Positions 8,624-18,564 of a DNA stretch of 64,000 nucleotides are shown here, one piece after another. How positions within the stretch are numbered: position 1 is the first letter of the stretch; every line of letters begins with the position of its first letter. Below the pieces are notes generated by a model that ran no database searches, was not told the origin of the DNA, and saw nothing but the letters and a program-made list of their open reading frames with translations. Source of the stretch: Marinomonas balearica (GTDB taxonomy: Bacteria; Pseudomonadota; Gammaproteobacteria; Pseudomonadales; Marinomonadaceae); the NCBI RefSeq assembly GCF_004362145.1, contig NZ_SNXC01000010.1, positions 434,001-498,000 on the forward strand. Reading direction: 5' to 3'. The translations under genes were made by a program, and so were the position numbers.

Positions 8624-8629
8624 GTGGGG
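8594..8629 (+). promoter_or_regulatory. MraZ operator: four 10-bp-phased GTG repeats
   Basis: TGTTA (8595-8599), TGGGA (8605-8609), TGTCG (8615-8619) and TGGGG (8625-8629) recur exactly every 10 bp, each preceded by G. This matches the known MraZ recognition pattern of direct TGGGN repeats separated by 5 bp upstream of mraZ. The second and fourth copies fit best; the first and third keep only GTG. The fourth copy also supplies the GGGG that serves as ribosome-binding site for mraZ (GTG at 8639), so operator and ribosome site coincide. It implies autoregulation of the dcw operon by MraZ. Confidence 0.75.
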
Positions 8630-8638
8630 TTGTAGATC

Positions 8639-9094
8639 GTGTTTCGTGGAATTCATCAAATTAGCGTTGATGCCAAAGGCCGAATGTCTTTGCCTGCGCG
8701 CTTGCGAGATGAATTAGAATGCGAAGAAGCTAGCCACGTTGTTGTAACGATTGATCCGTCGTCTCGATGTTTGCTTTTGTACCCCTTAGATGAGTGGGAG
8801 CAAATACAAGAAAAATTGGATCGCCTACCAAGTTTTCAACCTCAGGCGAGGCGCTTGCAGCGTTTACTGGTAGGGCACGCGACGGATTTAGAAATAGATA
8901 AGGCGGGGAGGGTGTTACTGCCTGCTCCCCTGCGCGACTTTGCCAAGTTAGACAAAAAAGTAACACTGCTTGGTCAAGGCAAAAAAATTGAAATCTGGAG
9001 CCTCGAAGAGTGGGAGTCTCAAAGAGATGAATACTTATCAGAAGCGGCTTTAGAAGATTTTCAACTAGACAATATGATGGATATCTCTTTATGA
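8639..9094 (+). CDS. mraZ: Transcriptional regulator MraZ
   Basis: First gene of the dcw cluster; MraZ is a ring-forming DNA-binding protein that regulates its own operon and, in E. coli, represses it. The 151-aa protein has the two SpoVT/AbrB-like half-domains: [16 protein letters not shown] near residue 12 and [15 protein letters not shown] near residue 88. The start is GTG at 8639, giving [10 protein letters not shown] as in other MraZ proteins, with GGGG at 8626-8629 as the ribosome site. It overlaps rsmH by 4 nt. The phased repeats directly upstream are its likely binding site. Confidence 0.98.
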   Translation: MFRGIHQISVDAKGRMSLPARLRDELECEEASHVVVTIDPSSRCLLLYPLDEWEQIQEKLDRLPSFQPQARRLQRLLVGHATDLEIDKAGRVLLPAPLRDFAKLDKKVTLLGQGKKIEIWSLEEWESQRDEYLSEAALEDFQLDNMMDISL

Positions 9095-10029
9095 CGAGCA
9101 ATGAACACGAACATATTAGTGTCATGCTAAATGAATCGGTAGACATGCTGATTACCGATGAATCGGGCCAATATGTTGATGGGACGTTTGGGCGTGGAGG
9201 TCACACCCGATTAGTGCTTTCTAAATTGAGAGACGGTCAGTTGTTAGGGTTCGACAAAGACCCAGTAGCAATCGAATACGGGAAAAAATTGGAGGTTGAA
9301 GACTCGAGGTTTTCAATCGTACAAGACAGTTTTGCCAATATGCTTGAGCACATACCAAGTGTTTTTGGCACGGAACAAATCGATGGCATTATGATGGACC
9401 TTGGGGTGTCATCTCCTCAACTTGATGATGCAGAACGCGGCTTTAGTTTTATGAATGACGGCCCGTTAGATATGCGGATGAACCCTGATAAAGGGATGAG
9501 CGCCGCTGAATGGATCGCTGTAGCGGATGAGAAAGAAATAGCGGATGTTATGTATCAGTTTGGTGAAGAGCGCTTCTCCCGTCGGATCGCAAGAGCAATA
9601 TGTGAAAAACGCTCCGAGGTTCCTATTACGACAACAGCGCAGTTATCAAAGATTGTTGCAGAAGCTAACCCCGCTTGGGAAAAAGGAAAAAACCCTGCTA
9701 CCCGGGCGTTCCAAGGAATTCGAATATTCATAAATAATGAGCTTGGAGATCTTGAAAAAGGTTTAGAAGCTGCGGTTGATTCGTTGAAGGTTGGTGGGCG
9801 TTTGGTTGTGATCAGCTTCCACTCATTGGAGGATCGAATCGTTAAGCGGTTTATGAAAAAAATGTCCAAAGGGCCTGACTTACCGCGTCATTTGCCTATT
9901 CAAAACGCTCATTTGGATATTAAGTTTAAGACCATTGGTAAAGCGACAAAGCCTTCCAAAGATGAGGTGAGTAGTAATGTTCGGTCTCGAAGTGCAGTGC
10001 TTCGGGTGTTGGAGCGAATTCGTGACTAA
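9091..10029 (+). CDS. rsmH: 16S rRNA m4C1402 methyltransferase RsmH (MraW)
   Basis: SAM-dependent methylation of the N4 of C1402 in 16S rRNA, fine-tuning the P site. The 312-aa protein has the SAM-binding start [16 protein letters not shown] (about 27-42), [12 protein letters not shown], the family motif [20 protein letters not shown] and the C-terminal [19 protein letters not shown] at 9091 overlaps the mraZ stop by 4 nt, which suggests translational coupling. The 3' end overlaps ftsL by 8 nt. Confidence 0.98.
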   Translation: MTSNEHEHISVMLNESVDMLITDESGQYVDGTFGRGGHTRLVLSKLRDGQLLGFDKDPVAIEYGKKLEVEDSRFSIVQDSFANMLEHIPSVFGTEQIDGIMMDLGVSSPQLDDAERGFSFMNDGPLDMRMNPDKGMSAAEWIAVADEKEIADVMYQFGEERFSRRIARAICEKRSEVPITTTAQLSKIVAEANPAWEKGKNPATRAFQGIRIFINNELGDLEKGLEAAVDSLKVGGRLVVISFHSLEDRIVKRFMKKMSKGPDLPRHLPIQNAHLDIKFKTIGKATKPSKDEVSSNVRSRSAVLRVLERIRD

Positions 10030-10297
10030 AGAAAAATGGCTTTCTTCGTATGTCTTGTCGGTTATTGCTGTTGTGGTGCTTGCCATTGTATTGATCGTTC
10101 AGGTCTACGAATTCCGGAAGGATTTTTCATACTTACAAAGTCTTAAAAAAGAAGAAGTGAATTTAGAGGTTGTATGGGGGCAGTTGCTGTTAGAGCAAAG
10201 TGCTTTGACTCAACCAAGTCGATTGGAGCAAGCCGCAGTGAAAGAGCTAAATATGCATGCACCAAGTCAAAATGAGTTAATTATTGTTAAACCATGA
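10022..10297 (+). CDS. ftsL: Cell division protein FtsL
   Basis: Bitopic divisome protein that joins FtsB and FtsQ and helps activate FtsWI. I start it at GTG 10022 ([11 protein letters not shown]), which has GGAG at 10011-10014 and gives 91 aa: a short cytoplasmic tail, one membrane segment (about 9-30, [20 protein letters not shown]) and a periplasmic coiled coil ending in [12 protein letters not shown], typical of FtsL C-termini. A longer frame from 9977 would lie inside rsmH. FtsL is too divergent to identify by sequence alone, but position between rsmH and ftsI makes it firm. It overlaps ftsI by 4 nt. Confidence 0.93.
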   Translation: MTKEKWLSSYVLSVIAVVVLAIVLIVQVYEFRKDFSYLQSLKKEEVNLEVVWGQLLLEQSALTQPSRLEQAAVKELNMHAPSQNELIIVKP

Positions 10298-12054
10298 ATG
10301 AAAGTAACGGGCATTTTAGGCCTGATAAATGGCGAATTTACTTCATCTACCTAGTGGCGGCGGTTCTGTTTTCTGTTGCGGGTGGACGTCTGTTTTATTT
10401 GTCTGTCGTGAAAAAGGATTTTTTGCAAAGTCAGGGTGAAATGAGAGCAGTTCGAACGGTTTCGATACCCGCTACACGTGGAATGATACTTGATCGTAAT
10501 GGCGAGCCGCTTGCTGTAAGCACGCCAACGTGGACAATAATTGCTAACCCCAGAAAGTTGTGGGAGCTTGAAAAAGATCCTAAGGCAAAAACCACACCCC
10601 AAGCCGAAATGGATCGGTTAGCAAAAGTGACAGGGCTTGGGCGAGCGTGGTTACAAGAGAAGTTTGAGTTTAACCGCAACAAAGCATTTATGTACTTGCG
10701 TCGCCAAATTCCACCTCAAGATGCGGATGAAATAATGGCCGCTAAAGTTGTTGGGGTGAGTAAACGTAAAGAATATAAGCGGTTTTACCCTTCTGGTGAA
10801 GTGACGGCGCATGTCGTTGGTTTTACCGGTATTGATGATAAAGGTCAGGAAGGACTGGAGCTTGCATATGAAAGCAGTTTGCAGGGTACTCCCGGTAAAA
10901 GATCCTATCTCAAAGATTTAAAAGGGAATGAAATACTTCGTATTGGTCAAGATTTGCCAGAACACCCAGGTGAGAATATCGAACTGAGTATTGATCTTCG
11001 TCTTCAATATCTTGCGTATCGAGAGCTTAAAGCTGCAGTGACTCAAAATAGAGCAGCGTCGGCTTCAGCGGTTATTCTGGATGTAAAAACGGGCGAAATT
11101 CTCGCTATGGTGAATCAACCTTCTTATAACCCAAACGACCGATCTACTCTAGAATATGATCAGTTGCGTAACCGAGCTGTTATTGATCTATTTGAGCCAG
11201 GCTCAACGATGAAACCGTTCACTGTGTCCGCGGCACTGAGATCTGGTCAGTACACAACTGAGTCGATTATTGATACTCACCCAGGCTACTTGAGGTTTGG
11301 TAGACAAACAATACGAGATTTGGGTAATTACGGTAAGATCGATTTAGAAACCGTTTTGGTAAAATCCAGTAATGTGGGGACGTCAAAAATCACGCTGTCA
11401 CTGCCTCAAGATACAGTGTGGAATTTAGACTATGAGCTGGGTATCGGCTCTCTTGCTGGTATTGGTTTTCCTGGGGAGGCCACAGGTGTATTACCCTCAC
11501 GACCTAAGTGGCATCCAGCTGAAATTGCGACGTTATCATATGGTTACGGTCTGTCGGTAACCACGCTTCAGTTAGCTCAAGCTTATATGGTGCTTGCTAA
11601 TGATGGCTATAAAGTTCCTGTTACCTTACTCAAGCAAGAGCTGCCGCTCGAAGGGAAGCAGGTGTTACCGCCAAATGTCTCTAAATCAGTCGTTAGTATG
11701 CTGGAATCTGTTGTCTTGAGGGGCTCAGGTAAGCGTGCTCGTATCCCTGGTTATCGCGTAGCGGGCAAAACAGGTACTGTTCACAGGGTGGGTTCTCAGG
11801 GCTACGAATACGACCAATACAATGCCATTTTTGCAGGTATTGCTCCTGCCTCTGACCCGCGTCTTGCAATGGTTGTCATTGTGAACGACCCCAAAGGGCG
11901 AAAATATTACGGCGGTGAAGTTGCCGCACCTGTGTTTTCGCGTGTGATGGAAGGTGCGTTAACCACACTGAATGTGACGCCTGATCTACCCGAGGGTCTA
12001 CGGGAAGTTCGACTAGAGCCAAAGGTGCCATATCGACTAGCGCAGGGAGGGTAA
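10294..12054 (+). CDS. ftsI: Peptidoglycan D,D-transpeptidase FtsI (PBP3)
   Basis: Septal peptidoglycan cross-linking enzyme, anchored in the inner membrane with its catalytic domain in the periplasm. The 586-aa protein has one N-terminal membrane segment (about 15-37), the class B PBP dimerisation region with RGMILDRNGEPLAVS near 62, and the transpeptidase domain. The catalytic motifs are intact: S304-T-M-K307, S358-S-N360 and KTGT at 492-495. It overlaps ftsL by 4 nt. A GGGAGGG near its 3' end serves as ribosome site for murE, whose ATG lies 4 nt past the ftsI stop. Confidence 0.98.
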   Translation: MNESNGHFRPDKWRIYFIYLVAAVLFSVAGGRLFYLSVVKKDFLQSQGEMRAVRTVSIPATRGMILDRNGEPLAVSTPTWTIIANPRKLWELEKDPKAKTTPQAEMDRLAKVTGLGRAWLQEKFEFNRNKAFMYLRRQIPPQDADEIMAAKVVGVSKRKEYKRFYPSGEVTAHVVGFTGIDDKGQEGLELAYESSLQGTPGKRSYLKDLKGNEILRIGQDLPEHPGENIELSIDLRLQYLAYRELKAAVTQNRAASASAVILDVKTGEILAMVNQPSYNPNDRSTLEYDQLRNRAVIDLFEPGSTMKPFTVSAALRSGQYTTESIIDTHPGYLRFGRQTIRDLGNYGKIDLETVLVKSSNVGTSKITLSLPQDTVWNLDYELGIGSLAGIGFPGEATGVLPSRPKWHPAEIATLSYGYGLSVTTLQLAQAYMVLANDGYKVPVTLLKQELPLEGKQVLPPNVSKSVVSMLESVVLRGSGKRARIPGYRVAGKTGTVHRVGSQGYEYDQYNAIFAGIAPASDPRLAMVVIVNDPKGRKYYGGEVAAPVFSRVMEGALTTLNVTPDLPEGLREVRLEPKVPYRLAQGG

Positions 12055-12058
12055 TTGG

Positions 12059-13540
12059 ATGTTTCAACTTAGCGAGTTTGAACGCTTTCTATCGCTTGAT
12101 GGTCGGTTTGAAGACTTAAATTATCCGCTAACTAATGTGGAAACAGACAGTAGAAAGGTGTCCTCTGAGACGCTTTTTGTCGCTTTGCCGGGTGTAGAAA
12201 GCAATGGGTGGGATTATCTTGATGCTGTTGAAAAACAGGGGTGTAAGTATGCCATTGTTCCATCTAATGTTGGAAAAGAGATTTTTCAGAATCGAAATGG
12301 TTCGTTGAACGTCATCGCCTCTGACAATGTTTATGCTTTCTTAAAAGCGCTTGTAGAACAGTCGATAGGGAAAGCGCCACGTCACCTAATAGCCGTCACG
12401 GGCACAAACGGAAAATCTTCTATTTGCTTTTACGTTGCTCAACTTGCTGACGCAATAGGTTTAACCAGTGCAATTATTGGTACCTTTGGTGTTGGGAAGC
12501 TCAATAGTCTGCGCGAAGCGAAACAAACTACGCCAGATCTGCTTACGTTGCAAAAAACGTTGGCTCGGTTCGAAAAAGAGTGTGTTGACTTAGTTGCTTT
12601 TGAAGTTTCATCTCATGCTTTAGATCAAAATAGAGTTAACGGAGTGGCTATTAATACAGCAATATTTTCGAACCTGTCTCAGGACCACCTCGATTATCAC
12701 GGCTCAATGGAGAATTACGCTGAGGCTAAGCGTAAATTATTCCGCCTTCCGTCAGTGGCACGCGCGATTTTCTGTAGTCAATCTGATTACTATAACTTCA
12801 TGAGTGAAAAAGCGAATGGTGAAAGACTGTATTACGGGGAGCGATCTGAGGATGATTTTGCAATAAGCAATGTGGTTTACCATGCGGCAGGTTGCACTTT
12901 TACTCTTTCTGTTGCTGAGGCCCATTATGAGGTTGAGTTGCCTCTTATGGGGGAATTCAATGTTGAAAATGCTGTGGGTGCATTGGCGTCAGTCTGGCCG
13001 TTAACCGAAAATAAGCTGGCGTTGATATCAGCACTTAATGAGCTTAAGGGCGCTCCCGGTCGGATGGAAAAGGTGTTGCTTGAGAGTACAGCGAAAACGC
13101 CTGTCGTTCTGGTGGATTATGCACATACGCCTGATGCGCTGTCTGTCGCATTAAAAGCTCTGTCTGTTCATTCGAATGCTCCGGTTACTTGTGTATTTGG
13201 TTGTGGTGGTGATAGGGATAAAGGAAAGCGTTCTCAAATGATGCAAGCCGCATTTGAGAATGCCGACAAAATTATATTGACCACGGATAACCCAAGGACA
13301 GAATCTCCAGATGATATTATTCAGGATGCGTTAAAGGGTATTTCAGAAATCGAAAGGCAGAAGGTGATTGTAGATAAGGATCGTCGGAACGCTATTGAGC
13401 ATGCGATTCTCTCTGCGTCGAGTAACGAAATTGTGCTGATCGCAGGAAAGGGCCATGAAACGTATCAAGACGTTAATGGTGTGAAATATCACTTTGATGA
13501 TAAAGAAGAGGCGTTAAGCGCTCTGAAAAAATATGCTTAA
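12059..13540 (+). CDS. murE: UDP-MurNAc-tripeptide synthetase MurE (meso-diaminopimelate adding)
   Basis: Adds meso-diaminopimelate to UDP-MurNAc-L-Ala-D-Glu in the cytoplasm with ATP. The 493-aa Mur ligase shows the ATP loop VTGTNGKSSICFY (about 114-126), the central motif EVSSHALDQNRV, and DNPRTESPDDI (about 412). DNPR is the signature for diaminopimelate rather than lysine, fitting a Gram-negative wall. The C-terminal GKGHETYQ is also present. ATG at 12059 is preceded by GGGAGGG inside the end of ftsI. It overlaps murF by 8 nt. Confidence 0.98.
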   Translation: MFQLSEFERFLSLDGRFEDLNYPLTNVETDSRKVSSETLFVALPGVESNGWDYLDAVEKQGCKYAIVPSNVGKEIFQNRNGSLNVIASDNVYAFLKALVEQSIGKAPRHLIAVTGTNGKSSICFYVAQLADAIGLTSAIIGTFGVGKLNSLREAKQTTPDLLTLQKTLARFEKECVDLVAFEVSSHALDQNRVNGVAINTAIFSNLSQDHLDYHGSMENYAEAKRKLFRLPSVARAIFCSQSDYYNFMSEKANGERLYYGERSEDDFAISNVVYHAAGCTFTLSVAEAHYEVELPLMGEFNVENAVGALASVWPLTENKLALISALNELKGAPGRMEKVLLESTAKTPVVLVDYAHTPDALSVALKALSVHSNAPVTCVFGCGGDRDKGKRSQMMQAAFENADKIILTTDNPRTESPDDIIQDALKGISEIERQKVIVDKDRRNAIEHAILSASSNEIVLIAGKGHETYQDVNGVKYHFDDKEEALSALKKYA

Positions 13541-14891
13541 AAAACTTAAGTTATCTCATATTGCAAATCTTTGTGGCGGTGTTCTATTCGGAGAAGACTG
13601 TGTTGTATCAGATGTTTCTACGGACTCTAGAGAGGATCTTTCTGGAAAGCTTTTTGTGGCGTTGCGCGGTGAAAATTTTGACGGGCACGCTTTCGTTGTC
13701 AATGCAATGTCTCAGGGTGCGGGTGGTGTTGTAGTTGATGCGAGTTTTGATTCGTTAGTTGAGCCGCGAGTAGTTGTTCAGGATACGTTGAAAGCGTATC
13801 AAGCGATCGCGCAGTATTTGCGTCTGGAGTTTCAGGGCTGTGTGTTTGGGATTACGGGCAGTAATGGAAAAACCAGTGTAAAAGATTGGTTGGCTCAGTC
13901 TTTGAGTGAATTCGGAAGTGTGCTCAAGACCCAAAGTAATTATAACAACCAAATTGGCGTGCCCCAGACGCTTATTCAGATAGAAAATACTCATGATTAT
14001 GCTGTTATTGAAGCGGGCACCAGTTTCCCCGGTGAAATCGAGATTCTTTCCAAAACGATTCAGTCAGATGTTGTCATTTTAACAAATGCAAGTGGCAGTC
14101 ATTTAGAGGGTTTTGGTACAACAGAGGCGATTGCAAAGGAAAAAGGCAATTTGATTGCGTTTTCACTTCCGTCATCAGCTATTGTTTTGAACTTCGATGA
14201 TCCATTTTTTGATTATTGGCGGAATATTGCGGGCTCTCGTAGAGTTTTTAGTTTTTCGTTGCTTGATTCACGTGCGGATATTTACACGTCAAATTTAGTT
14301 CTTGGGGCAAATGCATCTACTTGTACTGTTCACTTTATGGGGCAGGCGTCTTTGGTAACTGTGCCATCTCCGGGCAAACACCAAATTTATAATGCTTTGG
14401 CTGTCATGCTGGCTATGATGGCTGCTGGTGTATCCTTTAATGATGCATTGGCGGGTATTTCAAAAGCAGTTGTCGTCCCAAGAAGAATGGAATTTGGCTT
14501 GACGAAAAATAACGTTCTCTTGATTGATGACTGTTACAATGCCAGCCCAACTTCTGTTGAAGCTGGCATTGATGTGCTTGCGATGCAAGATAAACCCACA
14601 AAGTGGTTGGTGTTGGGAGCGCTTGGTGAGTTGGGAGATAAGGAAGAGAGTATTCATCGGAATCTTGGGCGATATGCGGCTGAGGCCGGTATAGATCACG
14701 TTTTGGCTGTTGGGCCAGTTGCTGGAATGGCAGCCGACGAATTTGAAAAAGCGGGAAAAGAAGGACGCGTTTACGCAACGAAAGAAAGTCTCGCGCGGTT
14801 TTTGTTAACCTTAAATAATGAACATGCTGTCTTGGTGAAAGGCTCACGGTCTTCTAAGATGGACGATATTGTAAACGCTATAAAAATCTAG
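13533..14891 (+). CDS. murF: UDP-MurNAc-tripeptide--D-Ala-D-Ala ligase MurF
   Basis: Adds the D-Ala-D-Ala dipeptide made by Ddl to complete the UDP-MurNAc-pentapeptide. The 452-aa ligase shows the N-terminal substrate domain with [16 protein letters not shown], the ATP loop [15 protein letters not shown] (about 107-121), [11 protein letters not shown] and the C-terminal [14 protein letters not shown]. It starts 8 nt inside murE and is followed by mraY after 13 bp. Its D-Ala-D-Ala substrate enzyme is encoded further down the same cluster. Confidence 0.98.
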   Translation: MLKKLKLSHIANLCGGVLFGEDCVVSDVSTDSREDLSGKLFVALRGENFDGHAFVVNAMSQGAGGVVVDASFDSLVEPRVVVQDTLKAYQAIAQYLRLEFQGCVFGITGSNGKTSVKDWLAQSLSEFGSVLKTQSNYNNQIGVPQTLIQIENTHDYAVIEAGTSFPGEIEILSKTIQSDVVILTNASGSHLEGFGTTEAIAKEKGNLIAFSLPSSAIVLNFDDPFFDYWRNIAGSRRVFSFSLLDSRADIYTSNLVLGANASTCTVHFMGQASLVTVPSPGKHQIYNALAVMLAMMAAGVSFNDALAGISKAVVVPRRMEFGLTKNNVLLIDDCYNASPTSVEAGIDVLAMQDKPTKWLVLGALGELGDKEESIHRNLGRYAAEAGIDHVLAVGPVAGMAADEFEKAGKEGRVYATKESLARFLLTLNNEHAVLVKGSRSSKMDDIVNAIKI

Positions 14892-14904
14892 GAATTGTCC
14901 TAAA

Positions 14905-15987
14905 ATGCTACTTTTTTTAACGGCTTACTTAAGTAAGTACTTCACTTTTTTTTCTGTGTTTAATTACCTTTCCTTAAGGGCTATTTTGGGCGTTCTGACT
15001 GCGCTCTTTATTTCCTTGCTTATCGGGAAGCGAGTAATCCGTTTATTGCAAACGCTACAGATTGGTCAGGCGGTGAGATCAGATGGACCACAGACCCATT
15101 TAAGTAAAGAGGGTACGCCGACAATGGGCGGCGCGCTGATTATTTTTTCAATCTGTATTAGTACATTACTTTGGGGTGATCTAACAAACCAGTATATATG
15201 GGTAGTTGTGTTGACGACGTTGGCATTCGGCTTGGTCGGCTGGGTGGATGACTATCGCAAAGTTGTTGAGAAAAACCCACGTGGCTTGCCCGCTAAATGG
15301 AAATATCTTTGGCAAAGTGTGTTTGGATTAGCTGCAGCGCTGTATCTATATATGACAGCTTCTACACCCGCTGAAACATCGCTCATTGTTCCACTATTTA
15401 AAGATGTTGCCATTCCTCTGGGTGTGTTTTTTGTTGTGCTCACGTATTTTGTTATTGTTGGAACGAGTAATGCGGTTAATTTGACTGATGGCTTAGATGG
15501 TTTAGCTATTTTGCCGACGGTTCTAGTGGGTGGTGCGTTAGGTGTCTTTGCTTATCTTACTGGTAATATTCGATTCGCAGATTATTTGCTGATTCCCTAT
15601 GTTGAAGGCGCTGGTGAACTCATTGTGTTTTGTGCAGCACTTGTCGGAGCTGGATTGGGTTTTCTTTGGTTTAATACCTACCCCGCTCAAATATTTATGG
15701 GGGATGTTGGTGCGCTGGCGTTAGGGGCTGCATTGGGAGTGATTGCGGTCATTGTTCGACAAGAGCTTGTTCTGTTTATCATGGGGGGCGTTTTTGTAAT
15801 GGAGACGGTTTCTGTCATATTACAAGTTGCATCTTATCGACTGACGAAACGACGTATATTTCGTATGGCACCAATCCATCATCACTTTGAATTGAAAGGA
15901 TGGGCTGAACCTAAAGTAATCGTTCGGTTTTGGATTATCACAGTCTGTTTGGTTCTCGTTGGATTTGCTACGTTGAAAGTACGTTAA
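14905..15987 (+). CDS. mraY: Phospho-MurNAc-pentapeptide transferase MraY
   Basis: Transfers phospho-MurNAc-pentapeptide to undecaprenyl phosphate, making lipid I at the inner membrane. The 360-aa polytopic protein (about ten membrane segments) has the family signatures [12 protein letters not shown] (about 70), [20 protein letters not shown] (about 190), the Mg-binding [12 protein letters not shown] (about 265) and [13 protein letters not shown] (about 322). Catalytic aspartates and the HHH motif are intact. It lies 13 bp after murF and 10 bp before murD. Confidence 0.98.
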   Translation: MLLFLTAYLSKYFTFFSVFNYLSLRAILGVLTALFISLLIGKRVIRLLQTLQIGQAVRSDGPQTHLSKEGTPTMGGALIIFSICISTLLWGDLTNQYIWVVVLTTLAFGLVGWVDDYRKVVEKNPRGLPAKWKYLWQSVFGLAAALYLYMTASTPAETSLIVPLFKDVAIPLGVFFVVLTYFVIVGTSNAVNLTDGLDGLAILPTVLVGGALGVFAYLTGNIRFADYLLIPYVEGAGELIVFCAALVGAGLGFLWFNTYPAQIFMGDVGALALGAALGVIAVIVRQELVLFIMGGVFVMETVSVILQVASYRLTKRRIFRMAPIHHHFELKGWAEPKVIVRFWIITVCLVLVGFATLKVR

Positions 15988-15997
15988 AGAGGTTGGC

Positions 15998-17347
15998 ATG
16001 GGTTTAATTGGATCTGATAAGGTTCGGGCAGTAGTTGGGCTTGGTAAGTCAGGTGTTTCATGTGCCAAGTTTTTAGCAGAGAAAGGCATTGATTTCGTTA
16101 TTGTGGATTCCAGAGAAAACCCGCCAGGGTTGGATGAAGTCAAAACATTTTGTGACAATACTCGTATATTTACGGGGTCGCTTGAGCCTCTTTTGCGTCT
16201 AGGGGTGACAGAGTTGTATGTTAGTCCCGGTGTGCCTTTATCTACACCAGTGTTGAAGACCTTGGCCGATCAAGGTGTAGCGATGAGGGGGGATATTGAC
16301 CTTTTTGCTGAATATGTCGATGTGCCTTTTATCGCTATAACAGGTTCAAACGCGAAAAGCACAGTAACCACGCTGGTTGAATATTTATTGAAGTCGGTGG
16401 GTAAAAGGGCGCAGGCCGGAGGGAATTTAGGGCTTCCGGCGCTGGATGTATTGTCTCACGAAGCGGACTATTACGTTCTAGAGTTGTCTAGTTTTCAGTT
16501 GGAAACGACACATGCTTTAAAAGCAGATGTTGCTTGTATGCTCAACGTCAGTGAAGATCATATGGATCGCTATGATGACCTCTATTCCTATCAGCGTGCC
16601 AAGCAGCGCATTTATCGAGGTTGTAAATCTGCCGTATGTAATAAGCAAGATATACTTACAGCGCCTCTGTTGGCTCAAGATACTCCTGTTCGAGCCTTTA
16701 CTACAGGAAGCCCTGACCTTAAAGAGTTTGGTCTGTTGCCCGATGATCAGGGTGTTTGGTTGTCAAAGGGAGTAAAGCCGTTATATCACTCATCTGAAAT
16801 TGCTTTGCAGGGTGTTCACAACTATGCGAACGTTTTGGCGGCATTATCAATTCTTGATTTGCTCGGTATTGATATTGAGGCGCCGGCAATTGCTCAGGCA
16901 CTCTATGAATTTAAAGGGTTACCTCATCGATGTGAAACGGTTTCAGTTGTTAATGATGTGACCTACATAAACGACTCAAAAGGGACGAATGTTGGAGCGA
17001 CTCTGGCCGCGCTTTCTGGATTAGGAAGTTTGAAAAACAAAAATATTATCTTAATTGCGGGTGGTATAGGAAAAGATGCTGATTTTTCTCCACTTTCTGT
17101 GCCTATCGATAAGTTTGTGAAGCAAGTTGTTTTATTTGGTAAGGATGCCACGAATATTTCAAAAGTTGTTTCGAACTCAGTAAAGTGTGAATTTGTTGAG
17201 GGTTTGGATTCTGCGGTGTCAATGGCACATGATGTTTCTCAGCAAGGTGATATTGTTTTGTTCTCTCCCGCCTGTGCGAGTTTTGATATGTATAAAGGTT
17301 TTGAAGAGCGAGGCGAGCACTTCGTGGAGTTGGTCGAAGCATTATGA
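15998..17347 (+). CDS. murD: UDP-MurNAc-L-alanine--D-glutamate ligase MurD
   Basis: Adds D-glutamate to UDP-MurNAc-L-Ala. The 449-aa ligase has an N-terminal Rossmann-like substrate domain (VVGLGKSGVSCAKFLAEKG), the ATP loop AITGSNAKSTVTTLVEYL (about 111-128), LELSSFQLETT and YINDSKGTNVGATLAAL. The loop reads NAKS rather than NGKS; I recall the same in Pseudomonas MurD, so I do not treat it as a defect. ATG at 15998 follows AAAGAGG. It overlaps ftsW by 4 nt. Confidence 0.98.
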   Translation: MGLIGSDKVRAVVGLGKSGVSCAKFLAEKGIDFVIVDSRENPPGLDEVKTFCDNTRIFTGSLEPLLRLGVTELYVSPGVPLSTPVLKTLADQGVAMRGDIDLFAEYVDVPFIAITGSNAKSTVTTLVEYLLKSVGKRAQAGGNLGLPALDVLSHEADYYVLELSSFQLETTHALKADVACMLNVSEDHMDRYDDLYSYQRAKQRIYRGCKSAVCNKQDILTAPLLAQDTPVRAFTTGSPDLKEFGLLPDDQGVWLSKGVKPLYHSSEIALQGVHNYANVLAALSILDLLGIDIEAPAIAQALYEFKGLPHRCETVSVVNDVTYINDSKGTNVGATLAALSGLGSLKNKNIILIAGGIGKDADFSPLSVPIDKFVKQVVLFGKDATNISKVVSNSVKCEFVEGLDSAVSMAHDVSQQGDIVLFSPACASFDMYKGFEERGEHFVELVEAL

Positions 17348-18564
17348 GGATTAAGCTCAGCGACATATTTGAACCATTAACCGCTTCTCAGATTGGGCGG
17401 GTTGATGTGTGGTTTGTTATGTCGCTTGTAGCAATTTTGGCATTGGGTATCGTTATGGTAGCCAGTGCATCGATTTCGGTGTCAGAGTCGATTCATAATA
17501 CCCCATATTTTTTTATGGGCCGTCAGATTTTGTATCTGATTATTGGTGTCTCATTTGGGTTTATGATGTTGCAAATACCAACGCATAACCTTCAGAAATG
17601 GGGCATATTTATGATGCTTCTCTCGTTGATCTTGTTGGTGTTGGTTTTAATGCCTGGAATAGGTAAAACCGTGAATGGCAGTCGACGCTGGATTAATTTA
17701 ATTGTTTTCAATCTACAAGCTTCAGAGGTAGCGAAGGTGTGTATGGTAGTTTATGTATCAGGCTACCTTGTTCGACGAGCTGAGCGTGTTAGAGAGAACC
17801 TTATCGGATTTGCTTTGCCTCTTTGTTTGACGTCACTTTTTCTGATTTTCTTAATGATGGAGCCTGATTTCGGTGCTTCTGTGGTGCTGATTGGAACTGT
17901 AATCGCGCTTCTTTTTATCGGCGGAGCTCCTGTCTATCAATTTATCGCTATCGTTATTATGGCTGTGTTGGTTATGGCTGGGTTGGCATTCTCTGAAAGC
18001 TATCGTGTTAAACGCTTAATGAATTTTGTAGATCCTTGGGCTGACCCTTTCAATGATGGTTATCAACTCAGTCAGGCATTAATTGCTTACGGTCGAGGAG
18101 AGTGGTTTGGGCTCGGTCTAGGGAACAGTGTACAAAAATTAAGTTACTTGCCAGAAGCGCATACCGATTTCGTTTTTTCTATTTGGGTTGAAGAGACTGG
18201 CTTATTGGGTGGAGTGCTTCTTCTGTGTCTTTTTGCGGTGCTGGTGTCGCGAATTTTTAAGATTGGTCATCGCGCTTTGTTGCACGCAAGGCCGTTCGCG
18301 GGATACATGTGCTTTGGTTTCGCAATTCTTATACTGGCTCAAGTGATTATTAATGTGGGGGTAAATACGGGCTTCCTACCAACAAAAGGACTGACGTTGC
18401 CTCTTATTAGTTACGGCGGCAGTAGCTTGATTATTACGCTTGGGTCTCTTTTTGTCGTCGCGCGGGTGGATATTGAAAATAAGTTGTCGAATGTTGAATC
18501 TGACGTGATCAACGAGAGTCAAGCGGCAGATACATCAGAGCATGAGGGTAAGGTGTTAGAGTGA
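17344..18564 (+). CDS. ftsW: Septal peptidoglycan polymerase FtsW (SEDS family)
   Basis: SEDS-family glycosyltransferase that polymerises lipid II at the septum together with FtsI. The 406-aa protein has about ten membrane segments. Family blocks include VMVASASISVSE near the N-terminus, GSRRWINL, LMMEPDFGASVVL, the loop YQLSQALIAYGRGEWFGLGLG and EAHTDFVFSIWVEETGLLGG, then LPLISYGGSSL near the end. It overlaps murD by 4 nt and murG by 4 nt. The last 35 residues are a charged cytoplasmic tail. Confidence 0.98.
   Translation: MRIKLSDIFEPLTASQIGRVDVWFVMSLVAILALGIVMVASASISVSESIHNTPYFFMGRQILYLIIGVSFGFMMLQIPTHNLQKWGIFMMLLSLILLVLVLMPGIGKTVNGSRRWINLIVFNLQASEVAKVCMVVYVSGYLVRRAERVRENLIGFALPLCLTSLFLIFLMMEPDFGASVVLIGTVIALLFIGGAPVYQFIAIVIMAVLVMAGLAFSESYRVKRLMNFVDPWADPFNDGYQLSQALIAYGRGEWFGLGLGNSVQKLSYLPEAHTDFVFSIWVEETGLLGGVLLLCLFAVLVSRIFKIGHRALLHARPFAGYMCFGFAILILAQVIINVGVNTGFLPTKGLTLPLISYGGSSLIITLGSLFVVARVDIENKLSNVESDVINESQAADTSEHEGKVLE

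Noticed and set aside
15998-17347. MurD ATP loop reading GSNAKST instead of GSNGKST as a possible defect
   Set aside because: I recall the same NAKS form in Pseudomonas MurD, so it is a lineage feature.
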